A stretch of DNA of 42,659 bases from Roseovarius mucosus DSM 17069. Its GTDB lineage: Bacteria > Pseudomonadota > Alphaproteobacteria > Rhodobacterales > Rhodobacteraceae. Positions 16,093 through 26,202 of this stretch are shown here, one piece after another (positions within the stretch are counted from its first letter, which is position 1; every line of letters begins with the position of its first letter). The notes beneath the pieces are model-generated. The model saw only the letters and a program-made list of their open reading frames with translations. It had not been told where the DNA came from and did not search any database. Location of the stretch: the NCBI RefSeq assembly GCF_000768555.3, contig NZ_KN293984.1:1-42659 (forward strand), read 5' to 3'. The position numbers and the translations under genes are program-made.

Positions 16093-17394
16093 ATGCCGAT
16101 CACGCTTGACGCCACCGCGCCCGATTTCGAGACCCGCTTTACCGAGTTGCTGAGCGCAAAGCGCGAGGACAGCCCTGATGTGGACGATATCGTCGCGGGG
16201 ATCATCGCCGATGTGCGGCAGCGGGGCGACGCGGCGGTGATCGCCCTGACCGAGCGGTTTGACCGTGTCGCGCTGACGCCAGAAACGCTACGGTTTTCGC
16301 CGCAAGAGATCGCCTCGCTGATCGCCGAGGTATCCCCGGCGGAGCGTGCAGCCCTCGAGCTGGCGGCCGAACGCATTCGCGCCTATCACGCGCGCCAAAT
16401 GCCCGAGGATGCAAGCTGGACCGAAGAGAGCGGCGCGATGCTGGGCTGGCGCTGGACGCCGGTGTCGGCGGCGGGGCTCTATGTGCCCGGAGGTCTTGCC
16501 TCTTACCCCTCCTCGGTTCTGATGAACGCCATCCCGGCCAAGGTCGCCGGGGTTGAGCGGCTGGCGATTGTCGTGCCGACCCCCGATGGCAAGGCCAATC
16601 CGCTTGTCCCTTTGGCGGCGCAGATCGCGGGTGTGGACGAAATCTATCGCATCGGCGGCGCGCAGGCGATTGCAGCGCTTGCCTATGGCACCGAAAGCAT
16701 CGCTCCGGTGGACAAGATCACCGGCCCCGGCAATGCCTTTGTCGCCGCCGCCAAGCGGCGGGTTTTCGGCAAGGTCGGCATCGACATGATCGCTGGTCCC
16801 TCGGAAATCCTCGTGATTGCCGACAAGGGGCAAAACCCCGACTGGATCGCGCTCGACATGCTGAGCCAGGCCGAACATGACGAAAGCGCGCAGGCCATCC
16901 TGATCACGGACGATGCCGATTTGGCCGATGCGGTCAGCGCTGCCATCGACCGCCATCTGCAAACGCTAGAGCGCCGTGCCATCGCGGGCGCGAGCTGGCG
17001 CGATTTCGGCGCGATCATTATTGTGCCCGACATGGGCACGGCGGCTGCGCTCTCGAACCGTATCGCGCCTGAACATCTGGAGTTGTGCGTGGATGACCCG
17101 GACGCCCTGTCCGCGCAGATCACCCATGCCGGGGCGATCTTTCTCGGGGCTTGGACGCCGGAGGCGATTGGCGATTATGTCGGCGGGCCGAACCACGTCC
17201 TGCCCACTGCGCGCTCTGCCCGGTTCTCATCCGGCCTGTCGGTCATGGATTTCCTCAAGCGCACCACTTTGGCCCGGATGACACCGGAAGCACTGCGCGC
17301 CATTGGCCCCGCCGCCGAAACGCTGGCCATCTCCGAAAGCCTTGAGGCGCATGGCCTCTCGGTGCGGGCAAGATTGGACCATCTCAACGGCTGA
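16093..17394 (+). CDS. hisD: Histidinol dehydrogenase
   Basis: Zn-dependent enzyme that oxidises L-histidinol in two NAD-linked steps to histidine, the end of histidine synthesis. The protein has 433 residues, the family norm. Visible signatures are the family pattern IDMIAGPSEILVIAD, the metal-site stretch QAEHDESAQ, the catalytic region RIAPEHLEL, and GPNHVLPT. An AAAAGGAA site precedes the ATG. The gene lies 102 bases after the DUF2948 gene and is followed by mreB rather than the UPF0262 gene I would expect in some relatives. Confidence 0.97.
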   Translation: MPITLDATAPDFETRFTELLSAKREDSPDVDDIVAGIIADVRQRGDAAVIALTERFDRVALTPETLRFSPQEIASLIAEVSPAERAALELAAERIRAYHARQMPEDASWTEESGAMLGWRWTPVSAAGLYVPGGLASYPSSVLMNAIPAKVAGVERLAIVVPTPDGKANPLVPLAAQIAGVDEIYRIGGAQAIAALAYGTESIAPVDKITGPGNAFVAAAKRRVFGKVGIDMIAGPSEILVIADKGQNPDWIALDMLSQAEHDESAQAILITDDADLADAVSAAIDRHLQTLERRAIAGASWRDFGAIIIVPDMGTAAALSNRIAPEHLELCVDDPDALSAQITHAGAIFLGAWTPEAIGDYVGGPNHVLPTARSARFSSGLSVMDFLKRTTLARMTPEALRAIGPAAETLAISESLEAHGLSVRARLDHLNG

Positions 17395-17407
17395 AACGGC
17401 GATTTGA

Positions 17408-18574
<1,167 letters not shown>

Positions 18575-18605
18575 ACCACCCACCTTTGCCTAGAAGGGGG
18601 ACTCC

Positions 18606-19535
18606 GTGGCTAGGGACCGGGGACAAGGCGAGGATTACAGTGGCCCACTGAAGCGCCTGCTTTTGGGGGTGCTGCTTTTGTGCCTGCTGGGCATGTTCCT
18701 GATCTGGAGAATCGACAGTCCGCGCGTCGAAAGATTCCGCGCGCAGGTCGTGGATCGGGTCGTGCCAAGCTTTGACTGGGCCATGGCGCCGGTGACGGGC
18801 GCGGTCAACATCCTGCGCGATTTCCAGAGCTACCAGCGCATGTACCAGCAAAATCAGGACCTGCGCCGCGAATTGCAACAGATGAAGGCGTGGAAAGAGG
18901 CCGCCCTGCAACTCGAGCAGGAAAACGCGCGCCTTCTCGACCTCAACAATGTGCAACTCGATCCGCGTCTGACCTTCGTTACCGGCGTGGTGATGGCGGA
19001 CAGCGGCTCTCCCTTTCGGCAATCGGTATTGATAAACGTGGGCGCGCGCGATGGCATCATGGATGGCTGGGCGGCAATGGACGGTCTGGGGTTGGTGGGG
19101 CGAATTTCCGGGGTGGGACGCAATACCGCACGGGTGATCCTGCTGACCGATACCTCAAGCCGTATTCCCGTCACGATTCAGCCGTCGGGTCAACGCGCAT
19201 TGATCATCGGTGACAATTCCATAGCACCCGTGGTCGATTTCGTCGAAGCCCCCGACCAGGTGCGCCCAGGTGACCGGGTGCTGACCTCGGGCGATGGCGG
19301 CGTGTTTCCTGCGGGACTGTTGGTGGGGCAACTGGCCGAAGATCCGGGTGGACGGATGCGGGTGCGCATCTCGGCCGATTATGAGCGATTGGAGTTTCTG
19401 CGCGTGCTGCGCAGCTATGAAAACGAACGTCTGAGTGACCCCGGACAGTTGATCGCACCCGCAATCTTGCCCGGAGGCGATACTCCCGAAACCGCACCGG
19501 ATGCGGCCAAAGCTGCGGAGGCTGAAAATGGCTGA
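18606..19535 (+). CDS. mreC: Rod shape-determining protein MreC
   Basis: Bitopic inner-membrane protein of 309 residues whose periplasmic part scaffolds the elongasome and activates PBP2. A short cytosolic tail is followed by one membrane helix (about 17-35), a coiled coil (about 75-110) and the beta-rich MreC domain (about 120-270), with a disordered acidic tail. The start codon is GTG with AGAAGGGGG upstream. It follows mreB by 31 bases and overlaps mreD by eight bases. Confidence 0.95.
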   Translation: MARDRGQGEDYSGPLKRLLLGVLLLCLLGMFLIWRIDSPRVERFRAQVVDRVVPSFDWAMAPVTGAVNILRDFQSYQRMYQQNQDLRRELQQMKAWKEAALQLEQENARLLDLNNVQLDPRLTFVTGVVMADSGSPFRQSVLINVGARDGIMDGWAAMDGLGLVGRISGVGRNTARVILLTDTSSRIPVTIQPSGQRALIIGDNSIAPVVDFVEAPDQVRPGDRVLTSGDGGVFPAGLLVGQLAEDPGGRMRVRISADYERLEFLRVLRSYENERLSDPGQLIAPAILPGGDTPETAPDAAKAAEAENG

Positions 19536-20067
19536 CGCGTTGCTCCCCCGGGCCTGGATCATGCGGGCGCTTTATCTGGCGCTTTGCATCGCCTTGCTCT
19601 TTCTGCATCTTTTGCCGCTGGAACATACGCCTCCGAAATGGGCTGGGCCTGATCTGGTGATGGCGCTGACCTTTGCTTGGGCGGTACGCCGCCCAGACTA
19701 TGTGCCGGCGCTACTGGTTGGGCTGGTGGTCCTTGGGCTCGATCTCATGTTGCAGCGCCCGCCAGGTTTGTTGGCCGCGCTGATGGTCATTGGCACTCAA
19801 ACCCTGCGCAACCGGGCAACCGCACTGCGTGATCTGACATTTGCGGCGGAATGGGCCTCGGTGGCCAGCACCATGGTTGCAATTACGGTTGTGAACCGCA
19901 TCGTCCTGGCAATTCTGATGGTGGATCAAGCCCCCCTTGGCCTGAGCCTGATGCAGCTTTTATCCACATTGATCGCGTATCCCGTCATAGCCATCCTGTC
20001 GCATGCTATCTTTGGCGTGCGCAAACGGGCACCCGGCGATCTTGGTGACGCGGGGCTGAGGCCATGA
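19528..20067 (+). CDS. mreD: Rod shape-determining membrane protein MreD
   Basis: Integral membrane protein of 179 residues with about five hydrophobic segments, the MreD pattern. It belongs to the MreB-MreC-PBP2-RodA complex. The ATG at 19528 overlaps the end of mreC; the upstream open frame from 19501 lies within mreC and is ignored. Its stop overlaps the start of the PBP2 gene (ATGA). Confidence 0.9.
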   Translation: MADALLPRAWIMRALYLALCIALLFLHLLPLEHTPPKWAGPDLVMALTFAWAVRRPDYVPALLVGLVVLGLDLMLQRPPGLLAALMVIGTQTLRNRATALRDLTFAAEWASVASTMVAITVVNRIVLAILMVDQAPLGLSLMQLLSTLIAYPVIAILSHAIFGVRKRAPGDLGDAGLRP

Positions 20068-22007
20068 GACGCCCCCCCCGCGATACCGCCGAGAGCCAGC
20101 GCCGGATCACCCGGCGCGGGCTGGTCGTGGGCGGGCTACAACTGGGTGTGATGGGCGCGCTCGCGCTGCGCATGCGCTACATGCAGCTTGAACAGGCCGA
20201 CCAATTTCGCCTCTTGGCTGATGAGAACCGCATCAACATTCAACTCATTCCGCCAACACGAGGCCGTATTTTCGACCGCGAGGGTCGGATCATCGCCGAG
20301 AATGTGCCAAGCTACCGGATCACCATGATCCGCGAACAGGCCCGCGACGTGGACGAGGTGATCGCCCGACTGGCGCGGCTGGTCGAGTTGGACCCCGGAG
20401 AGTTGGAAAAGGCCCGTCGCGAACTCAAGGAACTGCGCGGCGATACCCCTGTGACCGTGGCTGATCGGGTCACTTGGGAGGATATCAGCCGCGTCGCGGT
20501 CAACGCCCCTGCCCTGCCCGGTGTGCATCCCGAAGTGGGGCTGTCGCGGCGTTATCCGCTGCGGGGCGATCATGCGCATGTTGTGGGCTATGTAGGGCCG
20601 GTCAGCGACCGTGATCTGGAGCGGGTCGACGCGCCAGAGCAGCTTTTGCGCCTGCCTCGTTTTCAGATTGGCAAGATTGGGCTTGAGGCGCAGCGAGAGA
20701 ACCTCTTGCGCGGCTCGGCGGGCACGCGGCGCGTCGAGGTGAACGCCGCCGGGCGCGTTATGCGCGAATTGGACCGTCAAGAGGGACAGCCCGGCGCGGA
20801 TGTCCAACTGACGCTGGACAACGAATTGCAAACCTACGCAAATGCCCGGCTGGATGGCGAGAGTGCGGCAGTGGTGATGATCGACTGCGAGACAGGCGAT
20901 ATTCTGGTCTGCGCCTCCTCGCCCAGCTATGATCCCAACCTGTTTGTGCGGGGTATTTCGGTTGCGGACTATCGCGCACTGCTCGACGACCCCTATCGAC
21001 CCCTTCCCAACAAGGCGGTGCAGGGCATCTATCCGCCGGGGTCCACCTTCAAGATGGTGACGGCGCTTGCGGCCCTTGAAGCCGGGGATGTCTCGCTTCA
21101 GGACACGGTCTATTGCCCTGGCCATCTGGAAATCAGCGGTCGCCGCTTTCACTGTTGGAAACGGGGTGGGCATGGCAACATGGATCTCCACCTGTCGCTC
21201 CGCGAAAGCTGCGACGTGTACTATTATGAACTCGCCCTGCGGACCGGCATCGAGAATATCAGCGCGATGGCCGAGCGGCTGGGGTTGGGGGTACAGTTCG
21301 ATCTGCCTATGACCAGTGTTGCCAAAGGACTAGCGCCGACCCGCGAATGGAAAGTCGCCAATCGTGGCGCACCGTGGGTCGTGGGGGACAGCGCCAATGC
21401 CTCGATCGGGCAAGGGTTTGTGCTGGCTTCTCCGCTACAACTTGCGGTGATGACAGCGCGTCTGGCCACCAGCCGCAGCGTGACGCCCCGGCTGGTAAAA
21501 TCCATCGATGGGGTGGAACAGCCATCGGGCCATGGCGAACCAATGGGCCTGAATGAGAACCTGCTGCGCGAGGTACGGCGCGCGATGTATGCCGTTACCA
21601 ACAGCAATCGTGGTACCGCCTATCGCAGCCGCATCATCGAGGACGCCTTTCGCATGGCAGGCAAGACAGGCACCAGCCAAGTGCGCAACATCTCTACCGG
21701 CGAGCGCGCAACCGGCGTGATCAGCAACAACAACCTGCCGCGCGAGCAGCGCGATCACGCGCTCTTTGTCAGCTTTGCGCCCTATGACGCCCCCAAATAC
21801 GCTGTGGCGGTGGTGGTTGAGCATGGCGGCGGCGGATCAACCGTCGCGGCACCGATTGCTCGTGACATCACGCTTCAGGCACTCTACGGCGAGGACCCGC
21901 CGCTGGCAGCCTATCCCGAGGCCGACCGCCCCCGGATCAAGGCGCAGCAAGAGAAACTGCGCGCGGCCCGCTCTCGCCCCGAACCAGAGGACAGCGATCG
22001 CGCATGA
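20064..22007 (+). CDS. mrdA: Penicillin-binding protein 2 (peptidoglycan D,D-transpeptidase)
   Basis: Class B PBP that cross-links lateral-wall peptidoglycan together with the glycosyltransferase RodA. The 647-residue protein has an N-terminal membrane anchor (about 20-35), a PBP dimer/pedestal domain (about 50-230), and a transpeptidase domain with the active serine S327 in STFK, the SCD motif at 382-384 and the KTG motif at 534-536. The C-terminal tail is charged. It starts in ATGA overlap with mreD and ends in ATGA overlap with rodA, so the five genes are one operon. Confidence 0.96.
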   Translation: MRRPPRDTAESQRRITRRGLVVGGLQLGVMGALALRMRYMQLEQADQFRLLADENRINIQLIPPTRGRIFDREGRIIAENVPSYRITMIREQARDVDEVIARLARLVELDPGELEKARRELKELRGDTPVTVADRVTWEDISRVAVNAPALPGVHPEVGLSRRYPLRGDHAHVVGYVGPVSDRDLERVDAPEQLLRLPRFQIGKIGLEAQRENLLRGSAGTRRVEVNAAGRVMRELDRQEGQPGADVQLTLDNELQTYANARLDGESAAVVMIDCETGDILVCASSPSYDPNLFVRGISVADYRALLDDPYRPLPNKAVQGIYPPGSTFKMVTALAALEAGDVSLQDTVYCPGHLEISGRRFHCWKRGGHGNMDLHLSLRESCDVYYYELALRTGIENISAMAERLGLGVQFDLPMTSVAKGLAPTREWKVANRGAPWVVGDSANASIGQGFVLASPLQLAVMTARLATSRSVTPRLVKSIDGVEQPSGHGEPMGLNENLLREVRRAMYAVTNSNRGTAYRSRIIEDAFRMAGKTGTSQVRNISTGERATGVISNNNLPREQRDHALFVSFAPYDAPKYAVAVVVEHGGGGSTVAAPIARDITLQALYGEDPPLAAYPEADRPRIKAQQEKLRAARSRPEPEDSDRA

Positions 22008-23143
22008 GCTATCTGGAACAGTCCATCAAAACCGCCCCATCGGGCGCGCGCAAGATCCTCTGCCTCAACTGGCCGCTTGTGCTCTTGCTCTGCACGGTCG
22101 CGGGGGTGGGATTTCTCATGCTCTATTCGGTTGCGGGGGGAAACCTGGAGGTTTGGGCAGAGCCGCAGATGAAACGCTTTGCGCTTGGATTGGCGGTGAT
22201 GCTGGTCGTGGCCATGGTGCCGATCTGGTTCTGGCGCAATATGTCCCTGCTTGCATATCTGATTTCCCTGGCGCTGTTGATCGCCGTAGCCCTCATCGGG
22301 ATTGAGGGTAAAGGCGCGCAGCGGTGGATCGACATAGGTTTCATGCGGCTGCAACCCTCGGAATTGGTCAAGATCACGCTGGTGATGCTGCTGGCGGCCT
22401 ATTACGACTGGTTGCCGATGTCGCGGGTGTCACGGCCTATCTGGGTGCTCATTCCGGTGGGCCTGATCCTGACCCCTGTGGCCCTTGTGCTACGTCAGCC
22501 CGATCTGGGCACGTCGATCCTCCTTTTGGCGGCGGGGGGCGTGGTGATGTTCGTGGCAGGGGTGCATTGGGCCTATTTCGCCACTGTCATCCTTGCGGTC
22601 GTAGCCCTTGTCTTTGCGGTCTTCGAAAGTCGCGGGACAGACTGGCAACTCCTTGAAAATTATCAATATCGCCGGATCGACACCTTTCTCAATCCCGACA
22701 ATGACCCGCTTGGAGCGGGCTATCACATCACCCAATCCAAGATCGCACTTGGCTCTGGTGGATGGACCGGGCGTGGCTTTATGCAAGGCACGCAATCGCG
22801 GCTCAACTTTTTGCCCGAGAAGCATACCGATTTCATCTTTGTGACACTGGCCGAAGAATTCGGATTCATAGGCGGCATCACCATTCTGGGGCTGTATACG
22901 CTGATCCTCGTGTTCTGTATCGCTGCCGCCTTCGGCAACAAGGATCGCTATTCCTCCTTGCTCATTCTGGGGGTGGCGATGACGTTTTTCCTGTTCTTCG
23001 CGGTCAATATGGCGATGGTCATGGGGCTGATGCCCGTGGTCGGGGTGCCATTGCCGCTGGTCAGTTATGGCGGATCGGCGATGCTCGTGCTCATGGTGGG
23101 CTTTGGCCTTGTCCAGAGCGCCCATATCCACAAACCAAGGTAG
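22004..23143 (+). CDS. rodA: Rod shape-determining peptidoglycan glycosyltransferase RodA
   Basis: SEDS-family glycosyltransferase that polymerises lipid II during elongation. It has 379 residues and about ten membrane helices. SEDS landmarks are visible: GKGAQRWIDIG in the N-terminal half, LRQPDLGTS, and the large periplasmic loop with EKHTDFIFVTLAEEFGF, which contains the conserved Asp expected for catalysis. It overlaps the PBP2 gene by ATGA and is followed five bases later by a dehydrogenase gene. Confidence 0.96.
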   Translation: MSYLEQSIKTAPSGARKILCLNWPLVLLLCTVAGVGFLMLYSVAGGNLEVWAEPQMKRFALGLAVMLVVAMVPIWFWRNMSLLAYLISLALLIAVALIGIEGKGAQRWIDIGFMRLQPSELVKITLVMLLAAYYDWLPMSRVSRPIWVLIPVGLILTPVALVLRQPDLGTSILLLAAGGVVMFVAGVHWAYFATVILAVVALVFAVFESRGTDWQLLENYQYRRIDTFLNPDNDPLGAGYHITQSKIALGSGGWTGRGFMQGTQSRLNFLPEKHTDFIFVTLAEEFGFIGGITILGLYTLILVFCIAAAFGNKDRYSSLLILGVAMTFFLFFAVNMAMVMGLMPVVGVPLPLVSYGGSAMLVLMVGFGLVQSAHIHKPR

Positions 23144-23148
23144 GACAC

Positions 23149-24081
23149 ATGACGCCCAATATCCTCTTTGCTGCTCGACCCGAGCAGTGGGACATCTATG
23201 AAAACCCTTTGAAATCCGCGCTTTCCGAAGCAGGCGTCGCGGCGAACCTTGCGCTTGAGCTGCCACCCGAGGAGGTGGATTACATGATCTATGCCCCCGA
23301 CAGCGCAGTGCAGGATTTTACGCCTTTTACCCGTCTCAAGGCGGTGTTGAACCTCTGGGCCGGGGTCGAGAATATCGTTGGAAATCAAACACTAAAGGTG
23401 CCACTGGCGCGGATGGTCGATCATGGGCTGACGCAAGGAATGGTGGAATGGGTCACGGGCCATGTGCTGCGGCATCATCTGGGGATGGATGCGCATATCC
23501 TTGGGCAGGATGGGGTTTGGCGCAAGACGATCCCGCCTTTGGCCGAGGACCGCCCGGTGACGGTGCTGGGTCTTGGGGTGCTGGGACAGGCCTGCGCCAA
23601 GGCGCTTCGGGGCCTAGGATTTCCGGTCACAGGCTGGTCGCGCAGCGTGCGCGACGTGCCGGGGATCACCTGTCTCTCGGGCGATGAGGGTCTGCGCGCA
23701 GCGTTGCAAGCTGCTGAAATCCTTGTGCTTTTGCTGCCAAAGACCGCCGAGACAGAAAACCTGATGAATGCCGAGCGGTTGGCCATGCTGCCCAAGGGCG
23801 CGATGATCGTGAACCCCGGACGCGGGCCACTGATTGACGATGACGCGCTCTTGGCTGCGCTCGATAGCGGGCAGATCGGCCATGCGACACTGGATGTGTT
23901 CCGGGTGGAACCGTTGCCCCCTGCGCATCCCTATTGGGCGCATCCGCGGGTAACGGTGACACCGCATATCGCATCTGAAACGCGCCCCATCACGGCCGCC
24001 CGCGTGGTCATCGAGAATGTCCGCCGCGGCGAGGCGGGCGAGCCATTCTTGCATCTGGTGGACCGCGCCAAAGGTTATTGA
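23149..24081 (+). CDS. D-isomer-specific 2-hydroxyacid dehydrogenase, glyoxylate/hydroxypyruvate reductase type
   Basis: NAD(P)-dependent cytosolic reductase of 310 residues, close in layout to GhrA. It has the dinucleotide motif VLGLGVLGQA (about 140), the catalytic Arg in VNPGRGPL, the Glu in VEPLP and the His in TPHIAS. Glyoxylate or hydroxypyruvate is the likely substrate by family. It sits five bases after rodA, an incidental operon partner as far as can be seen, and converges on the SseB-like gene with ten bases between stops. Confidence 0.88.
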   Translation: MTPNILFAARPEQWDIYENPLKSALSEAGVAANLALELPPEEVDYMIYAPDSAVQDFTPFTRLKAVLNLWAGVENIVGNQTLKVPLARMVDHGLTQGMVEWVTGHVLRHHLGMDAHILGQDGVWRKTIPPLAEDRPVTVLGLGVLGQACAKALRGLGFPVTGWSRSVRDVPGITCLSGDEGLRAALQAAEILVLLLPKTAETENLMNAERLAMLPKGAMIVNPGRGPLIDDDALLAALDSGQIGHATLDVFRVEPLPPAHPYWAHPRVTVTPHIASETRPITAARVVIENVRRGEAGEPFLHLVDRAKGY

Positions 24082-24091
24082 ACCGGGATAA

Positions 24092-24877
24092 CTATCTGAG
24101 AAGAGGCGGTTTATCCGGGTCAGAGCCGGGGGCCGCGCGAACCGTTGGCCGGGGCGGTTCGGGCAGATCGAAGCGCAATCCGCATTGTGCCAGACGCGCC
24201 GCGACCGGATCGGAGGCCGCGAAAAAGGCCACATCGAGCTCGGCGGCCTCGAGCCCCGAAAAGATCAGCACCTCGGATACCGCGCGGGCCAAGGCCGCTT
24301 CTGCCTCCGGTTTGGCCCCGACAAAGCCCAGCAAATGCCCCTGCGCGCCAGTGTCATAGGTCACGCGCGCGAGATAGGCGAGGTCGGCGAGCCCCGCCAT
24401 CGTGGCCAGCCGCGCATCGAGTGCCAAGAGCAGGTTCTCAGGCAAGCCTTTGGGTGCGCTCAGTTTTTCCGGTCGCGCCTCGATCTCCGAGGGGGCATCG
24501 GACAGGGTTTCCGCCAGCCAATCCACCGCCTCGGGCGGGAGCAGGATGGACGAGGGCGCAACCTCGAGATTGACCCCAAGGCCAACCCCCTGCCCTGCCA
24601 ACATGGTCGCGATGCTGCGCCCGCTGAGTGCCGCGTAGGGCACGATACGGCCGGCGAACTGCGCCAAACGATCCTCTCGGTCAAACACGAGAACAAAGGA
24701 ATTATCCGACAAATCAAACACTTCCGGGTCGAGCCGATCGCCCTCTGCCTCGGATTTCAGCAAGAGATATAGCTCGCTTGCCGCCAAGGTCTCGTAAAAC
24801 CGCAGGCGGGCGCCGGCATCCTCGGGCGCGGCCTCCATCGCGGCATGGGTGGTGTCGAGCGGGGTCAGGTCAGTCAT
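24092..24877 (-). CDS. SseB-like domain protein
   Basis: A 261-residue cytosolic protein matching the SseB N-terminal domain pattern: an LYLLLKSEAEGDRL segment, then VFVFDREDRLAQFAGR-like residues (FVLVFDREDRLAQF), and a YAALSGRSIATML helix that usually follows. The ATG at 24877 is chosen because it overlaps the end of the uracil-DNA glycosylase gene and gives a natural N-terminus; the upstream open frame is within that gene. The domain is known from secretion-associated and unrelated proteins alike, so no function is assigned. Confidence 0.8.
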   Translation of the reverse strand: MTDLTPLDTTHAAMEAAPEDAGARLRFYETLAASELYLLLKSEAEGDRLDPEVFDLSDNSFVLVFDREDRLAQFAGRIVPYAALSGRSIATMLAGQGVGLGVNLEVAPSSILLPPEAVDWLAETLSDAPSEIEARPEKLSAPKGLPENLLLALDARLATMAGLADLAYLARVTYDTGAQGHLLGFVGAKPEAEAALARAVSEVLIFSGLEAAELDVAFFAASDPVAARLAQCGLRFDLPEPPRPTVRAAPGSDPDKPPLLR

Positions 24878-25457
24878 GGATAACCCTTTGAATTTGTGCG
24901 CGTAATTCCGGCAGAACCTCGGCCTCGAACCACGGGTGTTTTCTGAGCCAAGCGGTATTGCGCCACGAAGGATGCGGCAAGGTGAAAATCCGCGGTGCAT
25001 GGTCGCGCCATGCGCGCACGGTGTCGGTAACACCGGTCTTGACGCCCAAGTGGTATTTATGGGCATAGCCGCCGACGAGCACGGTTAGTTTCACGTTTTC
25101 AAGGGCTTGCATGACGCGGGCGTGCCATGTTCTGCCACAGATCCGGGGGGGCGGAAGGTCTGATCCCTTGGCATCGTAACCGGGAAAGCAAAAGGCCATC
25201 GGCACAATCGCCACGCGGGATTTATCGTAGAATTCACAATCACTTAGCCCCAACCAGTCGCGCAAGCGGTCGCCGGAAGGATCATCGAAAGGCTTGCCCG
25301 AGTGATGCACCCGCAGGCCCGGTGCCTGTCCGGCGACAAGCAGTCGCGCCGTGGGTTGAAACCAGACCACGGGGCGGGGCGCATGCGCGGTCTGGGTGGC
25401 GGTGAACCGATCCGCACAGAGGCGGCAGGCGCGGATTTCTGAACCGAGGTCAGACAT
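24870..25457 (-). CDS. Uracil-DNA glycosylase superfamily protein
   Basis: A 195-residue protein of the UDG fold. It has a CxxC at residues 11-14 (CRLC), motif A VAGQAPGLRVHHSGKPF near 42-58, and motif B LPHPSWRNTAW near 160. It differs from families 4 and 5, which place GExPGxxED in motif A, so the lesion it removes is uncertain. The ATG at 25457 has AAGG six bases upstream, and that site lies inside a perfect inverted repeat (25460-25497). The gene overlaps the SseB-like gene and follows pncA by 43 bases. Confidence 0.82.
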   Translation of the reverse strand: MSDLGSEIRACRLCADRFTATQTAHAPRPVVWFQPTARLLVAGQAPGLRVHHSGKPFDDPSGDRLRDWLGLSDCEFYDKSRVAIVPMAFCFPGYDAKGSDLPPPRICGRTWHARVMQALENVKLTVLVGGYAHKYHLGVKTGVTDTVRAWRDHAPRIFTLPHPSWRNTAWLRKHPWFEAEVLPELRAQIQRVIHD

Positions 25458-25459
25458 TA

Positions 25460-25497
25460 CGAACCTTACGATTTGTAAGGTGATTTTGTAAGGTTCG
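25460..25497. promoter_or_regulatory. Inverted repeat covering the ribosome binding site of the UDG-like gene
   Basis: CGAACCTTAC (25460-25469) and GTAAGGTTCG (25488-25497) form a perfect 10-bp inverted repeat. Inside it CCTTAC-GATTT-GTAAGG (25464-25480) is a second, smaller palindrome nearly identical to the one at 8731-8745. On the minus strand the repeat ends two bases before the ATG at 25457 and includes its AAGG site, so an RNA hairpin would mask the site. It could be a DNA operator with three half sites, a translational control hairpin, or both. No T run follows, so a terminator is less likely. Confidence 0.55.
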
Positions 25498-25500
25498 AGG

Positions 25501-26097
25501 TCATGCGAGGATGACCCCCGCCGCCGCCATCCCCGCCTCTGCCGCCGCAAGCGATCCGTCAAGGTCAATACCCCGCGCCAGATCACGCCGGACGGTCACG
25601 CGGTAGCCAAGGTGGGCGGCATCGAGGGCCGAGTAATTGACGCAGAAATCGGTGGCGAGGCCGACCATGGTCAGCTCCGTGATGCCGCGCGTTTGCAGAT
25701 AGCCATGCAGCCCGGTGGGGGTGGTGCGGTCATTCTCGAAAAACGCGGAATAGCTGTCGATGGCGGGATTGAACCCTTTACGCAGGATGAGGTCGGCGCG
25801 CGCCGTGTTGAGGGCATCGTGAAACTCCGCGCCATGGCTGCCCTGAACGCAATGGTCTGGCCAGAGCACCTGGGGGCCATAGGGCATCTGCGTCATCTCG
25901 TAGGCGGATGTACCCGGATGGGAGGAAGCGAAAGAGGAATGCCCCGAGGGGTGCCAATCCTGCGTCAGGATCACCGAGGGAAACTCGGCCATGAGGGCGT
26001 TGATGCCGGGAACGATCCGGTCGCCTTCGGGCACGGCGAGGGCACCACCGGGGCAGAAATCATTTTGCAGGTCGATCACGATGAGGGCGGATGTCAT
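25501..26097 (-). CDS. pncA: Nicotinamidase / pyrazinamidase
   Basis: Cysteine amidase that converts nicotinamide to nicotinate for NAD salvage in the cytosol. In its 198 residues the catalytic triad D9, K107 and C152 ([15 protein letters not shown]) and the metal ligands D47, H49 and H82 (QDWHP and WPDHCVQG) are all present, and the HCVQG motif is typical. The ATG at 26097 gives the conserved start [14 protein letters not shown]. It is divergent from trhO. Confidence 0.95.
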   Translation of the reverse strand: MTSALIVIDLQNDFCPGGALAVPEGDRIVPGINALMAEFPSVILTQDWHPSGHSSFASSHPGTSAYEMTQMPYGPQVLWPDHCVQGSHGAEFHDALNTARADLILRKGFNPAIDSYSAFFENDRTTPTGLHGYLQTRGITELTMVGLATDFCVNYSALDAAHLGYRVTVRRDLARGIDLDGSLAAAEAGMAAAGVILA

Positions 26098-26202
26098 GGC
26101 GGGTCTCCTTTGCCCCATAGGGGTAGGCAGAGCGGGCGGGCGCGTCAATGGCGGCGGATTGTCCTCTTGCGGGCGCAGGGGCTGCGGCGTAAATCGCGGG
26201 CC

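Noticed and set aside
25460..25497. Reading the inverted repeat after pncA as a terminator
   Set aside because: No T run follows on the transcribed strand, and the repeat sits directly on the next gene's ribosome site.
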